A DNA stretch of 64,000 bases. Source: Candidatus Binatia bacterium. Lineage in GTDB: Bacteria; Desulfobacterota; Binatia; Bin18. The DNA is taken from assembly GCA_022820725.1 (NCBI GenBank), contig JAJEFA010000004.1:246964-310963 (forward strand), written 5' to 3'. Each line of letters starts with the position of its first letter. The stretch's first letter is position 1. The translations under genes and the position numbers were made by a program. Of the stretch, positions 59,584 to 64,000 are shown in pieces. A model generated the notes under the pieces. The model searched no databases. It worked only from the letters and a program-made list of their open reading frames with translations, and was not told the origin of the DNA.

Positions 59584-60177
59584 TTATGATGAGAGCAGGC
59601 CGACCGCACGCAGAGCGGTTGTGACCTCATCCATGGGTAAGCCGATAATATTGGTGTGTGAGCCGGAGACCTGCGCGACGAGGTCTCGCCCCTTGCCCTG
59701 AATGGCATAGGCGCCGGCCTTGTCAAAGGGCTCTCCGATGGCGAGGTAGGCAGTGACCTCCGATTCTGACAGCTCCTTAAAGGTGACTTGGCTGGTGACA
59801 ACCTCAGCGGCAGTTGTCTTGCCGGCAGGATCCAATAAGACAAAGGCCGTCATGACCTGGTGGAGGTGCCCCGAGAGGGCGGTGAGCATCTGGCGCGCGT
59901 TGTCTAAATTTGTGGGCTTACCGAAAACCTGGCCTTCCAACACGACTATGGTATCGGCGGCCAAGACCCAGAAGCCCGGATGCCGCTCGGCGACCGTGTC
60001 GGCCTTTTCCGCGGCAATACGCGCCACATAGGTCTCCGGATTTTCTTCACGGCGACGGGTTTCCTCCGTATGGCTGGGGATAACCCGAAACCGGAGGGGG
60101 GTCTGCTGTAATAACTCTCGCCGTCGAGGCGAGGCTGAAGCCAGGATGAGACGGGGAGGACTTTCTTCAGATGGCAT
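59584..60177 (-). CDS. maf: Maf-family nucleoside triphosphate pyrophosphatase
   Basis: A 197-residue house-cleaning enzyme that hydrolyses dTTP/UTP or modified nucleotides. Motifs are 'RLILASASPRRRELLQQTPL', 'ADTIVVLEGQVFGKPTN', 'EPFDKAGAYAIQGKGRDLVA' and 'NIIGLPMDEV'. The ATG at 60177 comes only four bases after the stop of the LLM oxidoreductase gene. It is followed by yggS after 22 bases, so it lies in the middle of an operon. Confidence 0.95.
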   Translation of the reverse strand: MPSEESPPRLILASASPRRRELLQQTPLRFRVIPSHTEETRRREENPETYVARIAAEKADTVAERHPGFWVLAADTIVVLEGQVFGKPTNLDNARQMLTALSGHLHQVMTAFVLLDPAGKTTAAEVVTSQVTFKELSESEVTAYLAIGEPFDKAGAYAIQGKGRDLVAQVSGSHTNIIGLPMDEVTTALRAVGLLSS

Positions 60178-60181
60178 ATGT

Positions 60182-61210
60182 TCACTTGAAGTGCGGAATG
60201 ACTTCCGCTCCGAATTGGCGGATACAGGCAATAACGCGCTCTGGCGCCGGACCGAGCGGAAGGCGAAAACGCATGATAATATAGTCCGCTCCAACTACAT
60301 CTTTCCACATCTCAAGCTGCTCTATGCACTCGCTGGGCGAACCCATGACCAGGTATTTGCTCAGCTTTTTCACTGTGAAATCCGCCTCAGACGTAAACTC
60401 CTCGTTTGGGGAGAGGAGTTTCCAGCGCCAGTAGAAGAGCATCTCTTCCACCCACAGCGGCCCAAACGTATCTTCGGCCTCTTTCCGGGTGGGTGCGACC
60501 CAGCCGTCCCGCATGAGCACCACTTTGGGGGAGCGACCGTGCTCGGCCGCACTCTCACGATACAGGGCCGCCTGAGCCTGCAAATTCGGTATGGGGTCCC
60601 AGAAGGGCAGAATGCCCCAGGCATCACCCAGCCGACCGGCCCGTTTGATGGCCTCGGGATACGCGGCTCCAATCCACAGCGGCGGTCCGCCGGCCTGATA
60701 GGGCTTCGGGGTCAACATGACGTGGTCAAACTCAAAGCGCTTCCCGTGATAGGAGAACGGCGTGTGACTGCTCCAGGCCAGACGCAGGATATCGAGACTC
60801 TCTTCAAAGCGGGAGAATCGCTGCTTATACGGCTCGTTGAACAGCCGAAAATAGTCGGGGTGGTAGCCGAGTCCAACGCCCAATATGACCCGGCCTTTGG
60901 ACATCAGGTCAATCATGGCTACATCTTCAGCCAGATGCATGGGGTTGTAATACGGCGTTTGCAGCACAAAGGTGCCGAGATCAACCCGCTGGGTACGAGT
61001 GGCATAGCCGGCCAGCATGACCAGGGGCGGCGGGAACATGGTCTCGGTGCGGTGATGCCGCTCGGGCAGGAAAATGCCGTCAAAGCCTGCCTGCTCTGCC
61101 TCAACGCCCTCGTTCAGCAACTGGTCGCAGAACTGCGCGGCTGCCTCGGGGGAGGGCTCGGGCTGATTATACGGACCGCCGTGGGTGTCGGGCATATAAC
61201 CGATTTTCAT
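60182..61210 (-). CDS. LLM-class flavin-dependent oxidoreductase
   Basis: A 342-residue luciferase-like protein, the third in the window. 'MKIGYMPDTHGGPYNQPEPS', 'EAEQAGFDGIFLPERHHRTE', 'RVDLGTFVLQTPYYNPMHLA', 'VILGVGLGYHPDYFRLFNEP' and 'GGPPLWIGAAYPEAIKRAG' are in the expected order. The ERHH-type motif resembles alkanal/nitrilotriacetate-like monooxygenases more than F420 reductases. GGAGAG nine bases before the ATG at 61210 sets the start. It is the second gene in an operon that begins with an acyl-CoA dehydrogenase. Confidence 0.88.
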   Translation of the reverse strand: MKIGYMPDTHGGPYNQPEPSPEAAAQFCDQLLNEGVEAEQAGFDGIFLPERHHRTETMFPPPLVMLAGYATRTQRVDLGTFVLQTPYYNPMHLAEDVAMIDLMSKGRVILGVGLGYHPDYFRLFNEPYKQRFSRFEESLDILRLAWSSHTPFSYHGKRFEFDHVMLTPKPYQAGGPPLWIGAAYPEAIKRAGRLGDAWGILPFWDPIPNLQAQAALYRESAAEHGRSPKVVLMRDGWVAPTRKEAEDTFGPLWVEEMLFYWRWKLLSPNEEFTSEADFTVKKLSKYLVMGSPSECIEQLEMWKDVVGADYIIMRFRLPLGPAPERVIACIRQFGAEVIPHFK

Positions 61211-61267
61211 GGGGCTGGTCTCTCCTCGAAATGACAACGGGTCAGGATTCCATCGCTCTGCAACGCG

Positions 61268-62434
61268 CTAGTACGACTTCGGCAGTCCGAGTACGTGTTC
61301 GCCCACGTAATTCAGCACCATTTCCTGGGAGATAGGGGCAATACGAAAGAGCCGGGCCTCACGCCAATAGCGTTCCACGTCGTACTCTTTGATATAGCCG
61401 TAGCCGCCGTGAGCTTGAATCGCCCGGTCGGCGGCCTCGCAGGCGGCCTCCGCGGCCATATACTTCGAGATGTTGGCTTCTTTGCCGCAGGGCTGACCCT
61501 GGTCGTATAGGGAGGCTGCCTTTTGCACCATGAGTTCGGCGGTTTCCAGCTTGGCAAAGGATTCGGCCAGCGGGAATTGAATCCCCTGGTTTTTGCCAAT
61601 CGGGCGCCCAAAGACCTCGCGTTCTTTGGCATACTGTACGGCTCTCTCGATTGCGCGTTTGCCCATGCCAACACACTCGGCCGCAATCAGAATGCGCTCC
61701 GGATTGATTCCATCGAGAATGTAGTAAAAGCCACGACCTTCTTCGCCGATCAGGTCCTCCTTGGCTACGTACAGATTGTCGATAAACAGCATATTGGTAT
61801 CGACCGCCTTACGGCCGAGCTTGTGGAGTTCCTGGATTTCCACGGCCTCGGGGTCGATGTCGGCAAAGAAGAGACTCATCCCCAACGTTTTCTTTTCGAC
61901 TTGATCAAACGGGGTGGTCCGCGTCAGCAACAGCATTTTCTTGGACTCTTGGGCCTTGGTAATAAAGACCTTCTGACCATTGATGAGATACCCGTCACCG
62001 CTCCGGGTGGCAAAGGTGCTGATCTGGGTCGTATTCGTACCCGCGTCCGGTTCGGTCACGGCAAACGATACATGAATGTCCCCCCTGAGAATGGGAGCGA
62101 GGTATTTGTCTTTGGCCGCCTGGGTACCGTATTTGATGAGCGGCTCCAGACCGAAGATGCCCAGATGAATGGCCGAGCAGGCCTGCGTACCTCCACCACA
62201 CTCGGCTACCGTCTGCATGACGAGCGCGGCTTCGGTAATACCCAGCCCGGCCCCACCGTATTCTCTGGGGATGGTAATGCCCAGCCAGCCTCCGTCGGCA
62301 ATGGCCTGATAAAACTCCCAGGGGAATTCCCCGCTTTCATCCCGTTCTCGCCAGTACTCATCCGGAAAACGGGAACACAGCGCGCGGACCTGTTTGCAAA
62401 TCTCTTCCTGCTCGTCCGTCAACTGAAAATCCAT
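61268..62434 (-). CDS. Acyl-CoA dehydrogenase
   Basis: A 388-residue classical acyl-CoA dehydrogenase. FAD/substrate loops 'VSFAVTEPDAGTNTTQISTF' and 'LINGQKVFITKAQ', the middle domain 'GRGFYYILDGINPERILIAA' and the last helices 'ERAVQYAKEREVFGRPIGKN', 'IQAHGGYGYIKEYDVERYWR' with the catalytic Glu are all present. It is probably specific for short or branched acyl-CoA, but this is not proven. It heads the minus-strand operon reaching down to yggT. Confidence 0.93.
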   Translation of the reverse strand: MDFQLTDEQEEICKQVRALCSRFPDEYWRERDESGEFPWEFYQAIADGGWLGITIPREYGGAGLGITEAALVMQTVAECGGGTQACSAIHLGIFGLEPLIKYGTQAAKDKYLAPILRGDIHVSFAVTEPDAGTNTTQISTFATRSGDGYLINGQKVFITKAQESKKMLLLTRTTPFDQVEKKTLGMSLFFADIDPEAVEIQELHKLGRKAVDTNMLFIDNLYVAKEDLIGEEGRGFYYILDGINPERILIAAECVGMGKRAIERAVQYAKEREVFGRPIGKNQGIQFPLAESFAKLETAELMVQKAASLYDQGQPCGKEANISKYMAAEAACEAADRAIQAHGGYGYIKEYDVERYWREARLFRIAPISQEMVLNYVGEHVLGLPKSY

Positions 62435-62621
62435 AGCTGCCCTCCTGCGTGCGCCCCATCTCTACCATTTGACTGCGGCCCTGCCAATTCCTCCCCATGC
62501 TTCGGGGGGCGCTCTGGGTCACCGCCAGATTCCTTGCGTGAAAAAACGACCCCAGATAGGGTACGGACCGAGTTGGCCGACTCTCAGAGCGGTCGCAGAT
62601 GGAGTGAGTCAGGAGGAAGAT

Positions 62622-63371
62622 ATGACCGGACGATTAGACGGGAAAGTCGCCCTTATTTCAGGCGGAGCGAGTGGTATTGGCGCGGCCCACGCACGGGTGT
62701 TTGCGGCCGAGGGAGCGCGGGTCGTTATTGGCGATATCCAGGAGGCCAAAGGCCAGCAGGTTGCTGCCGACGTCAATAACAATGGAGATGAATCGGTCTT
62801 TGTCCGTCTGGATGTCACGAGCGAAAACGACTGGCAGAATGCCGTTCATGAAGCTGTGACGCGATTCGGCAAGCTGACCACACTGATCAATAACGCGGGG
62901 GTATACTGGCCGGGTGGGGTCGAGGAGGAAACCCGGGACCAGTGGCAGAAGATGATCGAGATCAATCAGACGGGTGTCTGGTTGGGTATGAAAACCGCGG
63001 TGCCGGCGCTGCGTGAATCCGGGAACGCGGCCATTGTGAACATCTCATCCTTGTATGGCCTGATCGGCAGCCCCGGCTCAATCGCCTATCACGCCTCAAA
63101 GGGGGCGGTGCGACTCATGACCAAAGCCGCGGCCTTGGAGTATGTGCGGCAGGGGATACGGGTAAATTCCATCCATCCCGGTCAGATTGATACCCCGATT
63201 CTGGCCGGATTGACCCCGGAGCAGGATACCCAGATCAAGGAAGCCACGCCCATGGGTCGGCTGGGTCGTCCGGAAGAAATCGCCTATGGCTCGCTCTACC
63301 TGTGTTCCGATGAAGCGTCCTATACCACCGGAACCGAGCTGGTCATCGACGGTGGCTGGTTTGCCCAGTAA
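62622..63371 (+). CDS. SDR family oxidoreductase
   Basis: A 249-residue SDR resembling 3-alpha(or beta)-hydroxysteroid/3-oxoacyl reductases. Motifs: 'VALISGGASGIGAAHARVFA', 'DIQEAKGQQ' after Asp (NAD-preferring), 'LINNAGVYWPGG', 'VNISSLYGLIGSPGSIAYHA' with Y-H-A-S-K, and 'YTTGTELVIDGGWFA'. AGGAGGAAGAT precedes the ATG at 62622. A PPOX gene follows 19 bases on, in one transcript. Confidence 0.92.
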   Translation: MTGRLDGKVALISGGASGIGAAHARVFAAEGARVVIGDIQEAKGQQVAADVNNNGDESVFVRLDVTSENDWQNAVHEAVTRFGKLTTLINNAGVYWPGGVEEETRDQWQKMIEINQTGVWLGMKTAVPALRESGNAAIVNISSLYGLIGSPGSIAYHASKGAVRLMTKAAALEYVRQGIRVNSIHPGQIDTPILAGLTPEQDTQIKEATPMGRLGRPEEIAYGSLYLCSDEASYTTGTELVIDGGWFAQ

Positions 63372-63390
63372 CGAAGAAGGGAGCACGATA

Positions 63391-63852
63391 ATGAACCGAC
63401 GGAATCAGATTGCCATGACGCCAGAAGAACTCTCCGCCTACCTGAACGAAGCCCGAAATATGTCTTTATGTACCATCGGCAAGGACGGCTATCCGCACGT
63501 GGTGGCCATGTCGTATATGGCCAAGGACGGCTGTATTTACATGTCGTCTTTCAAGAAGGCCCAGAAAGTCGTGAACGCCAAAAGGAATCCCAAGGTCGCG
63601 GTCATGGTCGAATCCGGGCGGGCCTATAGCGAACTCAAGGGTGTCCTGATCCGGGGCGAGTGTGAGGTGATCGACGAGCCGGAAGCAGTCTGGGAACTCA
63701 TGAAAGAGGTGCGGGACTTCCAGGGAACAACGGTGACGCCAACGGAAGACGCGGTGCTGAAGGAGCGTGCCAAGAAGCGCGCCGTCCTCAAGATTACGCC
63801 GGTCAAAACCTCAAGCTGGGACCATACCAAGCTACCGGAAGGGGTGTACTAA
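63391..63852 (+). CDS. PPOX-class (pyridoxamine oxidase-like) flavin/F420-binding protein
   Basis: A 153-residue split-barrel protein. 'MSLCTIGKDGYPHVVAMSYM', 'GCIYMSSFKKAQKVVNAKRN' and 'KVAVMVESGRAYSELKGVLI' are typical of the small TIGR03618/FDOR group that binds F420 or FMN. Since LLM oxidoreductases of F420 type are also present, F420 use is plausible. It is downstream of an SDR gene in the same operon. The ATG at 63391 follows AAGAAGGGAG. Confidence 0.87.
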   Translation: MNRRNQIAMTPEELSAYLNEARNMSLCTIGKDGYPHVVAMSYMAKDGCIYMSSFKKAQKVVNAKRNPKVAVMVESGRAYSELKGVLIRGECEVIDEPEAVWELMKEVRDFQGTTVTPTEDAVLKERAKKRAVLKITPVKTSSWDHTKLPEGVY

Positions 63853-63911
63853 ACGTGTCGAGCAGCTTTGGGGAACCCCTCTTGACCGGGTAGTATCCTA
63901 ATCGAGTTTTC

Positions 63912-63947
63912 CCCCTCACCCCAGCCCTCTCCCTCCAGGGGAGAGGG
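63912..63947. repeat. Family B palindromic repeat (copy 3)
   Basis: CCCCTCACCCCAGCCCTCTC then CCTCCAGGGGAGAGGG. It differs from 41482-41517 by a single base by eye. The rest of the window end (63853-64000) shows no gene. Confidence 0.85.
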
Positions 63948-64000
63948 AGTAGAGAATCCCCTCTTGGGGCATGTGATGCACATGACATGACTCGGCGGCC

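Noticed and set aside
60146..61234. Plus-strand frame of 362 codons
   Set aside because: It is fully antisense to the LLM oxidoreductase, whose motifs are clear.

Overview
The window looks like chromosomal DNA of an uncultured, metabolically versatile Gram-negative bacterium. GC content is moderately high by eye. A TolC-type channel, a FadL-type barrel and a lipoprotein point to an outer membrane. The RNase P RNA looks bacterial type A, and neither tRNA gene encodes its CCA end. The gene mix (LLM-class flavin monooxygenases, many SDRs, CaiB/BaiF CoA-transferase, acyl-CoA dehydrogenases, fumarylacetoacetase-like and dienelactone hydrolases) resembles environmental lineages such as Binatota, Tectomicrobia or 'deltaproteobacterial' metagenome bins. 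That placement is inference from gene content; there is no 16S gene to settle it.

Layout. 1-5.4 kb: a partial nitroreductase, rpsU-dnaG, tRNA(CAU), a coiled-coil zinc-ribbon protein, rnpB, then a two-gene cassette (58-aa basic protein plus TIR-like protein). 5.4-9 kb: an AMIN protein, an AMIN-TolC fusion and folE. 9-20 kb: acyl-CoA carboxylase beta subunit, a ParDE-type module with a broken toxin, LLM oxidoreductase, phosphatase, cyclase, alcohol dehydrogenase, FAD oxidoreductase, VapBC, nitroreductase, DUF309 and amidase. 20-27 kb: gene remnants, a secreted Cache-like protein, a 3D-domain lipoprotein, SDR, FAH, MBL and GST. 27-37.3 kb: two more PIN-type toxin-antitoxin pairs and a decayed DUF433 pair among CMD, SDR, VOC, acyl-CoA dehydrogenase, a molybdopterin enzyme, FadL and Uma2. 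37-49 kb: CoA-transferase, LLM, alcohol dehydrogenase, thiolase, SpoIIIAA/R3H ATPase, acyl-CoA synthetase, hydrolases and SDR. 49-64 kb: RNB ribonuclease, DHH phosphoesterase, FemAB-like protein, SDR, a TPP riboswitch with thiC, an XRE regulator, tRNA-Val, FmdB, a yggT-proC-yggS-maf-LLM-acyl-CoA dehydrogenase run, SDR and a PPOX protein.

How the genes fit together. Much of the window could serve uptake and breakdown of hydrophobic or aromatic acids: FadL imports, the synthetase and CoA-transferase activate, the dehydrogenases and thiolase degrade, and SDR, LLM and ring-cleavage-type hydrolases do peripheral steps. Housekeeping genes (rpsU, dnaG, rnpB, folE, thiC, proC, maf) are interspersed. 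Most transcription units are short and direction changes often.

The accessory signal lies in small modules and decay. There are four recognisable toxin-antitoxin loci plus one decayed pair between 10.8 and 37.3 kb, several gene fragments around 20.1-20.4 kb, and at least three families of palindromic intergenic repeats. Some repeats supply stop codons or sit directly at a start codon. The best candidate for an undescribed system is the promoter plus 58-aa protein plus TIR-like protein cassette at 4.5-5.4 kb. No IS element, prophage or CRISPR array was seen.
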